Made by a program: the position numbers and the translations under genes
The notes under the pieces: model-generated
Seen by the model: the letters and a program-made list of their open reading frames with translations, nothing else
Databases searched by the model: none
Told to the model about the DNA's origin: nothing
From: DAOLCO01 sp964612555
Lineage (GTDB): Bacteria > Bdellovibrionota_C > UBA2361 > SZUA-149 > DAOLCO01
Assembly (NCBI GenBank): GCA_964612555.1
Contig: CAZTBW010000005.1
Span: 62,001-126,000, forward strand
Reading direction: 5' to 3'
DNA: 64,000 nt
Shown here: positions 36,601 through 45,764 of the stretch, piece after piece
How the letters are laid out: every line of letters starts with the position of its first letter
How positions within the stretch are numbered: the first letter of the stretch is position 1

Positions 36601-39600
36601 AGATTACAGTAATCGAACTTCACTGCTTTCAACTGCGGATAGAAAATATCTTACAAATGTTGCTCATGACACCTGGAGGTATTTTCGAAACCATCTCAAG
36701 GAAGAGTATCATTATCTCATACCTGATAATATTCAGCTTAACCCTCAACCTGTCGTTGCAGAAAGAACCTCACCTACCAATATATCGCTTTCTCTTATGG
36801 CGCTCACTTCAGCATACGATCTTGGATTCATCCCTTCACCGGTGCTCCTGGAGTCCTCCAACAAAATTTTACTCAGTGTTCAACAACTTGAACGCTTTCA
36901 GGGACACTTATTAAACTGGTACGCCTTAAGAGATTTACGACCACTACACCCAAGATACGTTTCATCGGTAGATAGTGGGAATTTTGTAGGTCATTTAATA
37001 GTCCTTAAGGAAACACTTAGAGCACTCCCCTATTCTCCTCTCATACACGAAGCGCACATGAGAATACTGTCTGAGTATCTTGAAAAACCGCTGGATTTAA
37101 CTCTCAGGTCTGGCAATGAAGTATTTCATATGCTTACCCCTGAGATAGAAAGACATATAGCGGACAAAACACACCTTCAAGATGTCGAACAGGAGCTTCT
37201 AAATGATTTCTCTTCAGTAGTTCCCTACACTCGCTGGATCAGCAGGCTCTTTATCCTTGAAGAACTGGGTCGACTTCATGTACTACCGAAAAAACTTTCC
37301 CGCATTCAGGAAATAGTAAAAAACAGACCTCTTACGCCTTTTCTCATAAACAAAATAGTATCAAGAATCCTGGCTTCCGAAGATAAAATATTTACAGACT
37401 CTCTGACTGAAAAACAGCGGGATTCTTTAGTAGCACTATTTAAAGACCTGACTACCGCAAAAGATACCATTTCTATTTTCTTCGATACCATCAAGTCACT
37501 TTCTAAAATTATCGAAACCCTGATCGAAGAAACGAACTTCAATTTTCTGTATGACAAGCAGAAAAAACTGCTTTCTATAGGATATAATATTGAAACCGCT
37601 TCCCTTGACAGCGGCTCATATGACTTACTTGCCTCAGAAGCCCGACTTGGCAGTTTTGTGGGAATTGCAAAGGGAGACCTACCTCATCTGCATTGGTTTT
37701 TCCTGGGGAGAGCGCTCACAGAATCATCCGGTGGTAAAGCGCTCATATCCTGGTCTGGTACCATGTTTGAATACCTCATGCCGATTCTTGTAATGAGGAA
37801 CTACCCCTCAACTCTTCTTGGTAAGACCTACCAATCAGTCATAAAAGCTCAACAATCGTACTGTTTCAGAAGAGGAGTCCCCTGGGGTATTTCCGAATCA
37901 GCATATGGAACGGTTGATTTTGAGAACACCTATCAGTATCGGGCGTTCGGAGTACCGGGGCTGGGACTTAAACGAGGATTAATTGAAGATCTGGTAATTT
38001 CACCTTATTCATCGGCGCTAGCCCTTCAGATTACACCATCAGAGGCAACCAAAAATCTTCATGCACTGGAAACTATCGGAGCTCGTGGTGAATATGGTTT
38101 CTATGAAGCGATTGATTACACTCCGGAACGACTTACCAGTGAAGAGTCTTTTCACATTATTAAATCATTCTTTGCGCATCATCAGGGCATGACGATAACC
38201 GCTATTAACAATGCCCTGAATGGTAACATTATTCAGGAACGATTCCACAAAGACCTGAGAGTACAAGCATGTAACCTCTTACTACAGGAACGCTTTCCAA
38301 ATCGGATTCCTCTCATACTTCCACATCAGGCTGAACTCCTTCTTATCGAATCCGGTGAACAGGATTCAAGGTATGATACTCAGGAACATTTTAAATCACC
38401 TCATCAACCGTTTCCAAGAACGCACCTGCTTTCAAACGGAGAATATACGGTCTGCATTGATCACAGAGGAAACGGTTTCAGCAGCTTGAATAATGAATAC
38501 CTTGTAAACCGTTTTACACCTCTTGCAAGATATACCAACCAGGGGCAATACATTTTCATCAAAGATGAGCTAAAAAACCTGTTCTGGTCTAACACGTATT
38601 ATCCGTGCAAACATGAACCGGAATCGTACGAAGTCTTATTCGCACCTGACAAGGTAGAGTATCAAAGACGTGACTTTGACGTTCATACCATGACTGAAAT
38701 AGTGGTATCTCCTGAAGATAATATCGAGATAAGAAAAGTCGGGCTCACAAATCACTCTTCATCACTAAGAAAACTAAGTCTTAGCAGCTATGTCGAGGTA
38801 GCCCTTGCTTCTGCAAGAGCAGACGCGGCACATCCGGCGTTCTCAAAACTGTTTCTGGAAACTCAGTGGGTTCAAGACCCCGAGGTGCTACTTTGCATCA
38901 GGAGACCACGTGCGGGTGAAAAAGAGAGTCCTATACTTTTTCATTTTGCGGCTTCTGAAGTAGTTTGGGAACCAACTCAGTACACCACTGACCGGCTCGA
39001 ATTTATCGGACGTGGCAATACCCTTTCCACACCACGTGCACTTTATTCCGATACACGTCTTGATAAAAAAACCGGATATGTACTCGACCCCTGTTTGTGT
39101 ATTAAACAAATTGTCGAATTAGATGCGGGGGAATCGACCAACATATATTTTATTACGGGGTTTGCCCAGAGTGTAGAAGAGGCGATGTATCTCTGTAAAA
39201 AATATAAAGAGACACAATCTATCAGAAGAGCGGCGGAACTTGCATGGAGCCATGCAAATGTTGAGCAGAAGAATCAGCAGTTTCTCAAAGCAAGTACGCT
39301 TGATTTTCAGCATCTTGGTAATGCTCTTTTGTATCCTCTTGAAGAACTTCGGGATATCTCCATCACAAATACCCCGCAATTATCGCAAACCGGTCTCTGG
39401 AAAATGGGCATCTCAGGTGATGAACCGATCATATTATATTACATAGATGACACATCCTATATCGCACACTTTCAGGAGATGATTTTTGCTCATGAGTTCC
39501 TTCGCACACGAGGAATAATTTTCGATCTGGTAGTTTTAAACGATAAATCAGAGGGGTACATACAAGAACTTGGGGATGAACTTGAATCTTCAGTACGTGC

Positions 39601-42283
39601 AAGTCTTTCAGGTCACCTGCTTAATCAACGAGGGGGAATATTCATCAGAAACAGAAATCACCTCTCGGAAGATGACATCGCACTCCTTAGAGCTTCAGCC
39701 TCAATACTGCTTGATGCGACAAAAGGAGACCTTTCAAGTCAACTTGATTTTATTTCAAAAAGACCCACTGCCCGCAATCCCCTTCTTACAAAACCCATGT
39801 CTGTAATCAAAAATCCTAAAAGAGATCTTTCGAAAAACATTGAATTCACTCCCACGATCGGCTCTTTTACTGAATCTGGCAGGACCTATGAAATCTCAGT
39901 TAACAAGAACTCCTTACCTCCTCTACCCTGGTCTAATGTAATCGCCAATCAGCATATCGGGTGTCTTCTTACCGAAACGGGTGCCGGTTATACCTGGATT
40001 GGAAACAGTAGAGAGAACAGGATAACTGCATGGTCAAATGACCCTGTATCCGATCCTCACTCAGAAGTAATCTATATAAGAGATTGTGAAACTTCAGCAT
40101 ACTGGTGCCCCACTGCACTTCCTGTACCTTCAGAAGAGTTTGTTACGGTACAACATGAACCCGGGATAAGTACTTACAAGAAGACTTCTCATGGGATTTC
40201 ATCAACACTCGAATCATTTGTTGCAGTGAACGACCCAAATCGCTTTTGGCTTCTCACGCTTGAGAACAATGAAACCAAATCCCGCACACTTGAAGTCATA
40301 CTTTATCTTGAATGGGTACTTGGAGTTTCACGAACCGAGAGCCTACCCCACCTGATTAGTGGTGTTTCAAACGATTCAGGTTTCCTTTTTGCGAGAAATC
40401 ATTGGAATGACGAGTTTAAGGATTCATATGTATATGTTGGAAGCTCTCTTCCTTTACAGGACTTCACAACTGAGCAAAGAAACTTCCTTGGATACTCTTC
40501 CTACACTGGCGCACCACATTTCCTTGAACAGCTAAAAAGAGACCAGGAAAGCAGAATCATCAAGTCCAGAACTGCAAGTGGTTCCACTCTTTCACGAAAA
40601 ACCGGTTTTGGCTTTGACTCGGCTGGGGTACTTAAATATGAAGTGGAAATTCCTGGAAAATCACAGATACAGATCGCATTTTATCTAAGTAGTGCAAACT
40701 CTGTTGAGGAGGCTGAGCAGGCGGCTCCTTCACTAGGTAAAATTTCACTCATAAACAAAGAAAAAGAAAAAGTGAAAGAGTACTGGGCGGATATGCTTGG
40801 CACCTTGCAGGTCAACTCTCCGGATACCAACTTTAATACTATTGTAAATACCTGGCTTCCCTATCAAAGCCTTGCATGTAGAATGTTTGCCCGTACCGGA
40901 TATTATCAGAGTAGCGGAGCCTATGGGTTTAGAGATCAATTACAGGACTCTCTTGCATTTCTTTATACTCACCCTGAGATTACAAGAAAACAAATACTGA
41001 TAAACTGTAGCAGACAATTCCTGGAGGGAGATGTTCAGCACTGGTGGCACCCCCCCTCAGGTCGTGGTATCAGAAGCAGGATTTCTGATAATTATTTATG
41101 GCTCCCTTACTCGCTTCTTGAATATCTGAACGCCACTAACGATGTGAGCATTCTTGAAGAGACGGCTCCCTACCTTAGCGGACCTCAAATACCTGATGAT
41201 CATCACGATATTTATTTCGTACCCGAGGTAAGTGACACCACCCAAAATGTCTTTGAGCACTGCGTACGTGCCCTTGATCGTTCATTCCCTACAGGACCCC
41301 ATGGCTTACCTCTTATTGGTACCGGGGATTGGAACGATGGCATGAATAAAGTTGGTGAAAATGGGCAGGGGGAATCCGTGTGGCTTGGCTGGTTTCTCGC
41401 ATCCATACTGGAGAGGTTCTCAAACCTGCTTGAAGAGAAGGGAGATGATGAACGAGTGAAGAGGTACCGAGCTCACTCAAAAGAGCTTATCACTGCGGTT
41501 GAAGAACATGCCTGGGATGGTGCATGGTATAGAAGAGCATACTTTGATGATGGAACACCACTGGGATCTTCAGGTCGCAGTGAGTGTGCAATAGATTCAC
41601 TTGCTCAGTCATGGTCGGTTCTCACCGGGCTTGGAAATCCGGAGCGAAGAAGAGAGGCAGTACTTTCAGCATATGAACATCTCTTCGATAAGGAAAATCA
41701 GCTTGTTCGCCTTCTCTGGCCTCCATTCCAGAATAGTAACCCCTCACCAGGCTATATTCAAAGCTACCCTCCCGGAATACGAGAGAACGGGGGACAGTAC
41801 ACACACGGCTCAAGCTGGCTTATTGCGGCACTTGCAAAAGAAGGTTTTCATGACAAAGCCATGGAACTTTTCAGTGCCATGAACCCGATCACCCATACAG
41901 ACACTTTAGAAAAAGCCATGATATATAAAACCGAGCCTTATGTTACCTGCGGTGATGTATATTCACATGAACTCCATGCGGGACGGGGTGGCTGGAGCTG
42001 GTACACGGGCTCAAGTGGCTGGCTATATCAGATCGCAATAAAATATATCCTTGGAATTGAAATGACTTCTTCAGGTTTAAAAATACAACCCAAAATTCCA
42101 TCCGGCTGGAATGGATACTCTTGCAAGATAACGTTAAACAAAAAGAGAATCAGTATAAACGTACACACCGGGCAAAAGAGCAGAAAATTACTCGTTAACG
42201 AGATACTACAAACTTCTGATCTGATTCCCTGGGAGCAGTTAAGTAGTACCGTGGACAATAATATAGTCGTAGAAACAGATTAA
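33647..42283 (+). CDS. ndvB: cyclic beta-1,2-glucan synthetase (NdvB/ChvB/Cgs type)
   Basis: 2878 aa, close to Brucella and Rhizobium Cgs/NdvB length. Membrane helices cluster at about 405-465, 815-850 and 945-985. The GT84 glucosyltransferase domain has ITLDNDTQLPPG (DxD, ~625), SHDLLESGYVRCG (~738) and the Q-x3-RW motif RQHRWIRGDWQ (~770). A glycoamylase-like region with SVDSGNFVGHL (~1105), SWSGTMFEYLMP (~1368), GYGFYEAIDY and FFAHHQGMT (~1510) follows. The C-terminal GH94 phosphorylase-like domain has catalytic GTGDWNDGMNKVG (~2558). The family initiates, elongates and cyclises glucan from UDP-glucose at the inner membrane. Last gene of the BacA-like operon. Confidence 0.93.
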   Translation: MPQSFLKKLSSSRHPNEGKPFRSEILSKELLGLHAVDIAKASPLATKYIKAIPLKNKFRENCKSLNSVYFSLSEIASKKGFLAAGAEWLLDNYHVIDEQVREIRRDLPASYYKALPKIASGEWKGYPRVFRITCDYIEHSDSMIQLETLSEYISSFQKEHVLNINELWAIPIMLRLALVENLRRLSQSVLRFSLEREYAETIFNRIAHKKDISSTEILSQILQNVSPKHEQIDILFPLLIARLRTLGSSSALGIQWLEEKAREKEVNIHESTKKQQQLQASDQISIGNAVTSLKNIGRLDWREWVESQSIVNQILSREPSNIFSSSDFYTRDLIRHKIEDLSRKYKCPETHIAELALFLAKNNPDTELPYKSHAGYYLIDEGIDELEKEISSGNNLQRNIRSHFKNNSFLYYLLTILIATASISFFLTDQLTDPGTSAGYLFLIFILLFIPSSQLALEFIQWISSKLLTPEPLPKLDYDTGIPDTAATLVVIQSIVSNKDHLLKTIDDLEIRAIGNKNANISFGILADLSDAPTKDTPGDSDLISSSFKKIRELNSQYESEGIHFFILFRERRWNESEKKYIGWERKRGKLIEFNRLLRGAEDTTFSSFEGDLNILRKATFVITLDNDTQLPPGTAKKLIGCADHPLNSPVINSEKRITSRGYGIIQPRVGITLESASATPFASISSGQSGLDPYTRTISDIYQDIFREASFIGKGIYHIDTFIQVLDTRFPENSILSHDLLESGYVRCGLASDIEVFDEFPKRYHAHAKRQHRWIRGDWQLVKWLLRVTPTQTSKEKNHLSHLVQWKLFDNLRRSLLPLSLLLLVFVTSLNNFSLTLLAIIFLLSGFRTYSLVYSMLFNIPIGYSISTHFHTVFRDIKSSFLSWCFELITLPHQAYISSDAIIRTLYRVFISKQNLLEWETALSSELRLKATLSSFVQSMKGAYVILLPLALLPLLATNLTTWAYLLVIGLWALAPLPAWLISRDYSNRTSLLSTADRKYLTNVAHDTWRYFRNHLKEEYHYLIPDNIQLNPQPVVAERTSPTNISLSLMALTSAYDLGFIPSPVLLESSNKILLSVQQLERFQGHLLNWYALRDLRPLHPRYVSSVDSGNFVGHLIVLKETLRALPYSPLIHEAHMRILSEYLEKPLDLTLRSGNEVFHMLTPEIERHIADKTHLQDVEQELLNDFSSVVPYTRWISRLFILEELGRLHVLPKKLSRIQEIVKNRPLTPFLINKIVSRILASEDKIFTDSLTEKQRDSLVALFKDLTTAKDTISIFFDTIKSLSKIIETLIEETNFNFLYDKQKKLLSIGYNIETASLDSGSYDLLASEARLGSFVGIAKGDLPHLHWFFLGRALTESSGGKALISWSGTMFEYLMPILVMRNYPSTLLGKTYQSVIKAQQSYCFRRGVPWGISESAYGTVDFENTYQYRAFGVPGLGLKRGLIEDLVISPYSSALALQITPSEATKNLHALETIGARGEYGFYEAIDYTPERLTSEESFHIIKSFFAHHQGMTITAINNALNGNIIQERFHKDLRVQACNLLLQERFPNRIPLILPHQAELLLIESGEQDSRYDTQEHFKSPHQPFPRTHLLSNGEYTVCIDHRGNGFSSLNNEYLVNRFTPLARYTNQGQYIFIKDELKNLFWSNTYYPCKHEPESYEVLFAPDKVEYQRRDFDVHTMTEIVVSPEDNIEIRKVGLTNHSSSLRKLSLSSYVEVALASARADAAHPAFSKLFLETQWVQDPEVLLCIRRPRAGEKESPILFHFAASEVVWEPTQYTTDRLEFIGRGNTLSTPRALYSDTRLDKKTGYVLDPCLCIKQIVELDAGESTNIYFITGFAQSVEEAMYLCKKYKETQSIRRAAELAWSHANVEQKNQQFLKASTLDFQHLGNALLYPLEELRDISITNTPQLSQTGLWKMGISGDEPIILYYIDDTSYIAHFQEMIFAHEFLRTRGIIFDLVVLNDKSEGYIQELGDELESSVRASLSGHLLNQRGGIFIRNRNHLSEDDIALLRASASILLDATKGDLSSQLDFISKRPTARNPLLTKPMSVIKNPKRDLSKNIEFTPTIGSFTESGRTYEISVNKNSLPPLPWSNVIANQHIGCLLTETGAGYTWIGNSRENRITAWSNDPVSDPHSEVIYIRDCETSAYWCPTALPVPSEEFVTVQHEPGISTYKKTSHGISSTLESFVAVNDPNRFWLLTLENNETKSRTLEVILYLEWVLGVSRTESLPHLISGVSNDSGFLFARNHWNDEFKDSYVYVGSSLPLQDFTTEQRNFLGYSSYTGAPHFLEQLKRDQESRIIKSRTASGSTLSRKTGFGFDSAGVLKYEVEIPGKSQIQIAFYLSSANSVEEAEQAAPSLGKISLINKEKEKVKEYWADMLGTLQVNSPDTNFNTIVNTWLPYQSLACRMFARTGYYQSSGAYGFRDQLQDSLAFLYTHPEITRKQILINCSRQFLEGDVQHWWHPPSGRGIRSRISDNYLWLPYSLLEYLNATNDVSILEETAPYLSGPQIPDDHHDIYFVPEVSDTTQNVFEHCVRALDRSFPTGPHGLPLIGTGDWNDGMNKVGENGQGESVWLGWFLASILERFSNLLEEKGDDERVKRYRAHSKELITAVEEHAWDGAWYRRAYFDDGTPLGSSGRSECAIDSLAQSWSVLTGLGNPERRREAVLSAYEHLFDKENQLVRLLWPPFQNSNPSPGYIQSYPPGIRENGGQYTHGSSWLIAALAKEGFHDKAMELFSAMNPITHTDTLEKAMIYKTEPYVTCGDVYSHELHAGRGGWSWYTGSSGWLYQIAIKYILGIEMTSSGLKIQPKIPSGWNGYSCKITLNKKRISINVHTGQKSRKLLVNEILQTSDLIPWEQLSSTVDNNIVVETD

Positions 42284-42287
42284 CTCA

Positions 42288-42572
42288 CTAAAACAATTCC
42301 GGCTGAATTGCCTGATGAGTCCAGTTACCTGATACTTTTCCATCAACAATCAGCAATAATTGCGGAGATTGGTGCTGGGTGTGGTACTCTTCAGCAACCC
42401 AGTTGGAAAATTCTCGTTGCTCAATAACATTTATCCAGTAGAGAGGATGTGCCAATTTTGCTTCTGAAGATATGACTACTTCAGCAGCGGCAGTTGAAAT
42501 CGGACAACGTGTTGAGTGCTTAAATACATAACAAGTATCTGGTAACTCCTTTTTGGCAAGCTCATGAATCAT
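42288..42572 (-). CDS. ytxJ: YtxJ-like monothiol thioredoxin-fold protein
   Basis: 94 aa. A single active Cys in YVFKHSTRCPIS (C23), the hallmark of the YtxJ family, annotated as bacillithiol-system redox proteins. The rest fits the fold: PLYWINVIEQREFSNWVAEE, then HQSPQLLLIVDGKVSGNWTH with the cis-Pro. ATG at 42572 with GGAG eight bases upstream. The stop lies four bases from the end of the convergent glucan synthetase gene. It suggests a low-molecular-weight thiol such as bacillithiol in this organism (inference). Confidence 0.88.
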   Translation of the reverse strand: MIHELAKKELPDTCYVFKHSTRCPISTAAAEVVISSEAKLAHPLYWINVIEQREFSNWVAEEYHTQHQSPQLLLIVDGKVSGNWTHQAIQPELF

Positions 42573-42666
42573 GGTTTATCTCCGTATTTTATGGTATGTA
42601 AAGGATAGCAAATTCAAGGGGAACTTTGCAAGGGGATATAAAAAATCATTTGAGATATAACCATAC

Positions 42667-43080
42667 GTGTCAAAGTTTAAAGTAACTCTCGAAAAAGAAC
42701 GTGCACTTCTGCAAAAAATGGAATCTCTTGGTATTGAAGAGGATGACCTTCTTGAAAAATTCATCAAAGGTTCTGGCTCGGGCGGTCAAAAAATAAATAA
42801 AACTTCTTCGTGTGTATATCTGTTTCACGAAACATCTGGTATTGAAGTCAAATGCCAGAGAACCCGCTCTCAGGCACTGAATCGTTACTATGCCCGTCAG
42901 TTACTCTGTGATGCACTTGAAGAACAAATCCTTGGAGAAAAAAGCAAAAAACAAAATGAGCAGGAAAAAATAAGACGACAAAAAAGAAAACGCTCAAAAC
43001 GCGCAAAAGAAAAAATACTGCAAAACAAAAAAATACAAGGCGAAAAGAAAAAACTTAGGAAAAATATTGAGGATTCTTAA
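42667..43080 (+). CDS. GGQ-domain release-factor-like protein (ribosome rescue type)
   Basis: 137 aa carrying only domain 3 of class-I release factors. GSGSGGQKINKTSS places the catalytic Gly-Gly-Gln at residues 39-41. A very basic helical tail follows (KIRRQKRKRSKRAKEKILQN), as in ArfB/ICT1-type proteins that enter the mRNA channel of stalled ribosomes. It lacks codon-recognition domains, so peptide release independent of a stop codon is inferred. Starts with GTG (SKFKVTLEKE), without a ribosome site. Two bases separate it from ogt. Confidence 0.88.
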   Translation: MSKFKVTLEKERALLQKMESLGIEEDDLLEKFIKGSGSGGQKINKTSSCVYLFHETSGIEVKCQRTRSQALNRYYARQLLCDALEEQILGEKSKKQNEQEKIRRQKRKRSKRAKEKILQNKKIQGEKKKLRKNIEDS

Positions 43081-43082
43081 TA

Positions 43083-43628
43083 ATGCAGAAAAAACAAACA
43101 AAAAAACAAAAACACACAAATGATACGATTCATTTTGGCATTGGTAGTTGTTGGCTTGGACTGATTCTCGTTGCAAGTTCAGAAAAAGGCATATGCGCAA
43201 TCTTACTTGGAGACACCTCCAGTGTCTTGATTAAAAATCTTAAATGTCGTTTCCCTAATGCGGATTGTATTCAGGATGAGAAACAACTGAAGCCACTTAT
43301 AAAAAAAGTAATAAAACATACATCCTCACCCTCTAATGAATTTGACCTGCCATTAGACACTCAAGGTACCAGCTTTCAGAAACGTGTATGGAAAGCTTTA
43401 CGAAAAATTCCCTGTGGCACTACCTCAAGTTATCTAAATGTCGCAAAACATATCGGGAAACCGGAATCTGTACGTGCTGTGGCACAAGCATGTGGAGCAA
43501 ATCCACTTGCAATAGTTGTTCCTTGTCATAGAGTTATCAAAACAGATGGCTCACTATCCGGCTACCGCTGGGGAATCGAGCGAAAACGCTCTCTTCTTGA
43601 ATATGAGAAAAAACACTCTAATATTTAA
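43083..43628 (+). CDS. ogt: methylated-DNA--protein-cysteine S-methyltransferase
   Basis: Suicide repair enzyme that moves alkyl groups from O6-alkylguanine to its own Cys. Acceptor C148 in IVVPCHRVIKTDGSLSGYRW; upstream are the helix-turn-helix segment TSFQKRVWKALRKIPCGTT and RAVAQACGANP. 181 aa, with a Lys-rich leader (MQKKQTKKQKHTND) ahead of the N-terminal RNase-H-like domain. Follows the GGQ gene closely. Its 3' end overlaps that of convergent prfC by 11 bp. Confidence 0.94.
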   Translation: MQKKQTKKQKHTNDTIHFGIGSCWLGLILVASSEKGICAILLGDTSSVLIKNLKCRFPNADCIQDEKQLKPLIKKVIKHTSSPSNEFDLPLDTQGTSFQKRVWKALRKIPCGTTSSYLNVAKHIGKPESVRAVAQACGANPLAIVVPCHRVIKTDGSLSGYRWGIERKRSLLEYEKKHSNI

Positions 43629-45243
43629 ACGAAAGAAAAGAATGATTCGGGTTTTGTTCGGCAGCATATAGCTTTTCCCGTTCAGTTTGAAAAAGCGCTA
43701 CCATCTGACCATCTTTATCTTCTGCGAGAAGTGCACGTGAAGGTTTTGAAAAAGTCTTTCTCTCACCTTCAATCCAGGCACCGTGTTCATACGGCAACAA
43801 CTCCAGAGCTGTTTTCACATTATAATCTCTCTCGAGGCGATCCTGAAGTACCTCAAACTGCAACTTTCCAACTGCGGCAACCAGAGTTTCTTCAACTCCT
43901 GCATGAGTGGTATATAAAACCTGAATCGCTCCCTCATTACCCAATTGAAGAAGCCCTTTATCAAACGACTTTCGCTTTGCAACATCCAGAGGGCGGATAC
44001 GGGCTACCACTTCCGGGGAAAACTGAGGTAAGGGTTTAAAGGTAAAACCACCCTTCAGGGAGATAGTATCTCCAATTGCATATACCCCGGGATTAATTAC
44101 TCCAACAATATCCCCGGGAAACGCATGGTCTGCAATATCCCGTTCTCCGGCAAACATGGTATGTGACCTTGAAAGTCTTATTTTTGAATTTGTTCTTTCA
44201 TGGTGCACCACAAGGTCTCTTTCAAATCTACCGGAACACACCCGAATAAATGCCATACTATCACGATGTCTTTTATCCATGTTCGCCTGAATTTTAAATA
44301 CAAAACCGCTGAACTCTGTATGTGCAGGGTCAAGGAGTTCTTCGTCCCCATGTACGAGATCAATTTTTCGTGGACGGGGAGAAGGTGCAATTTCTGTAAA
44401 GGCATCAAAAAATGGCTCCAGTCCGAAATTGGTAAGCGCAGAGCCAAAAAATACCTGTGTCACCTCCCCTTTAAGAAATCTTTCATTTGAAAATGTATTA
44501 CCCGCTGAATCAATCAATTCGAGTTCATATCTGAGCTGCTCTTCAAGAGATTTTTTTAACAGCCCCGAAGACATCGCCTCATCTATTGTCATTCTTTTAG
44601 CTTCTGCCTGCTTTGCACCACCCTCATCGGATTTCTCAAAAATGGTAATCATTTTTGTTTCACAATCAGCCGTACCAACAAATTCCTTACCAGAGCCGAT
44701 AGGCCAGTTTCTGGGAGAAGCTTCTATCCCAAGCACTTCCTCAAGCTCTGAGACGAGATCAAATGGGTCTTGTGCCGGTAAATCCATTTTATTGATAAAG
44801 GTAAGTACCGGAATGCCATGCATGGCGCAGACTTCAAAGAGTTTTCTTGTCTGAGTCTCCACCCCTTTTGCCGCATCAAGAACCATAATCGCACTGTCTG
44901 CCGCAGTAAGTGTCCGGTACGTATCTTCAGAAAAATCCTGGTGACCGGGAGTATCAAGAACATTAATGACGTATCCCTTATATTCAAACTGCATGGCAGA
45001 GGCAGTGATCGAGATCCCCCGCTCCTGTTCCATTGCCATCCAGTCTGAACTTGCTTTTTTCCCGGTTTTTCTTCCCCGAACCATACCCGCTGTGCGAATC
45101 ATACCGGAATATAAAAGGAGTTTCTCTGTAAGCGTGGTCTTACCCGCATCAGGATGACTGATAATTGCAAATGTCCTTCTGCGTCTGCTTTCAGAAGCTA
45201 TTACATGAGAAATTGAAGAGTCCATATCGGGGCAAAACGGCAT
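43618..45243 (-). CDS. prfC: peptide chain release factor 3
   Basis: Translational GTPase that removes RF1/RF2 from the ribosome after termination. G1 SHPDAGKTTLTEKLL, switch region KASSDWMAMEQERGISITAS, G3 VLDTPGHQDFSEDTYR and G4 TFINKMDLPAQDPFDL are visible, followed by the RF3-specific C-terminal domains. 541 aa, a little longer than E. coli RF3. The start is ambiguous between ATG 45243 (MPFCPDMDSS) and ATG 45225; neither has a clear ribosome site. Located beside a second release-type factor, the GGQ protein. Confidence 0.96.
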   Translation of the reverse strand: MPFCPDMDSSISHVIASESRRRRTFAIISHPDAGKTTLTEKLLLYSGMIRTAGMVRGRKTGKKASSDWMAMEQERGISITASAMQFEYKGYVINVLDTPGHQDFSEDTYRTLTAADSAIMVLDAAKGVETQTRKLFEVCAMHGIPVLTFINKMDLPAQDPFDLVSELEEVLGIEASPRNWPIGSGKEFVGTADCETKMITIFEKSDEGGAKQAEAKRMTIDEAMSSGLLKKSLEEQLRYELELIDSAGNTFSNERFLKGEVTQVFFGSALTNFGLEPFFDAFTEIAPSPRPRKIDLVHGDEELLDPAHTEFSGFVFKIQANMDKRHRDSMAFIRVCSGRFERDLVVHHERTNSKIRLSRSHTMFAGERDIADHAFPGDIVGVINPGVYAIGDTISLKGGFTFKPLPQFSPEVVARIRPLDVAKRKSFDKGLLQLGNEGAIQVLYTTHAGVEETLVAAVGKLQFEVLQDRLERDYNVKTALELLPYEHGAWIEGERKTFSKPSRALLAEDKDGQMVALFQTEREKLYAAEQNPNHSFLSFKY

Positions 45244-45406
45244 TAGGAGGTTTTTATTGCTGCGGATACTATAACATATTAGAAAGAAAGGAAAGCTACG
45301 GAAATGCTGCTGAAATATAAGTCGGCAAAACCCTCACCATCTGACTAATTCTTGTCGATACTGATAAGCAGGACGTTGTTATTTCCAATATTCAAGGACT
45401 GAATAT

Positions 45407-45736
45407 ATGATTAATCACATTTCTGCCCGATCTTATTCCCCCTCACTGGCATCTGCCCAGCCAAAAGAAAATATATCCAGGCAAAAACTTGAAAAACACC
45501 TCAGAGACCATAAATCCGGCGAGGGTCACAGATCAAAAGAAATGTACGCAGAAGTCAGAAAAAATCTAAGAGAAAACAGTGAAATGTTAAAAGACTCAAA
45601 TGTCTCAAGCCTCTACGCTTCCTACACCACCCTCTTTTCAAGCTACGACAAAAAAGCCCGAATGAGCACCCATCTGAACTACGTAATCAAACAAACCAAA
45701 AAGATCACCGACAGCACCAATGAGGAGACGGAATAA
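45407..45736 (+). CDS. hypothetical protein, charged and helical
   Basis: 109 aa: a Ser/Pro-rich first 20 residues (SARSYSPSLASAQPKE), then a highly charged helical part (QKLEKHLRDHKSGEGH, MYAEVRKNLRENSEML) and a Thr-rich end. An AAGGA lies nine bases before the ATG, a good ribosome site, supporting a real gene. No signal peptide, no membrane segment, no family recognised. Confidence 0.6.
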   Translation: MINHISARSYSPSLASAQPKENISRQKLEKHLRDHKSGEGHRSKEMYAEVRKNLRENSEMLKDSNVSSLYASYTTLFSSYDKKARMSTHLNYVIKQTKKITDSTNEETE

Positions 45737-45764
45737 GCAAGCATTTAACTAACAAGAAAGGACT

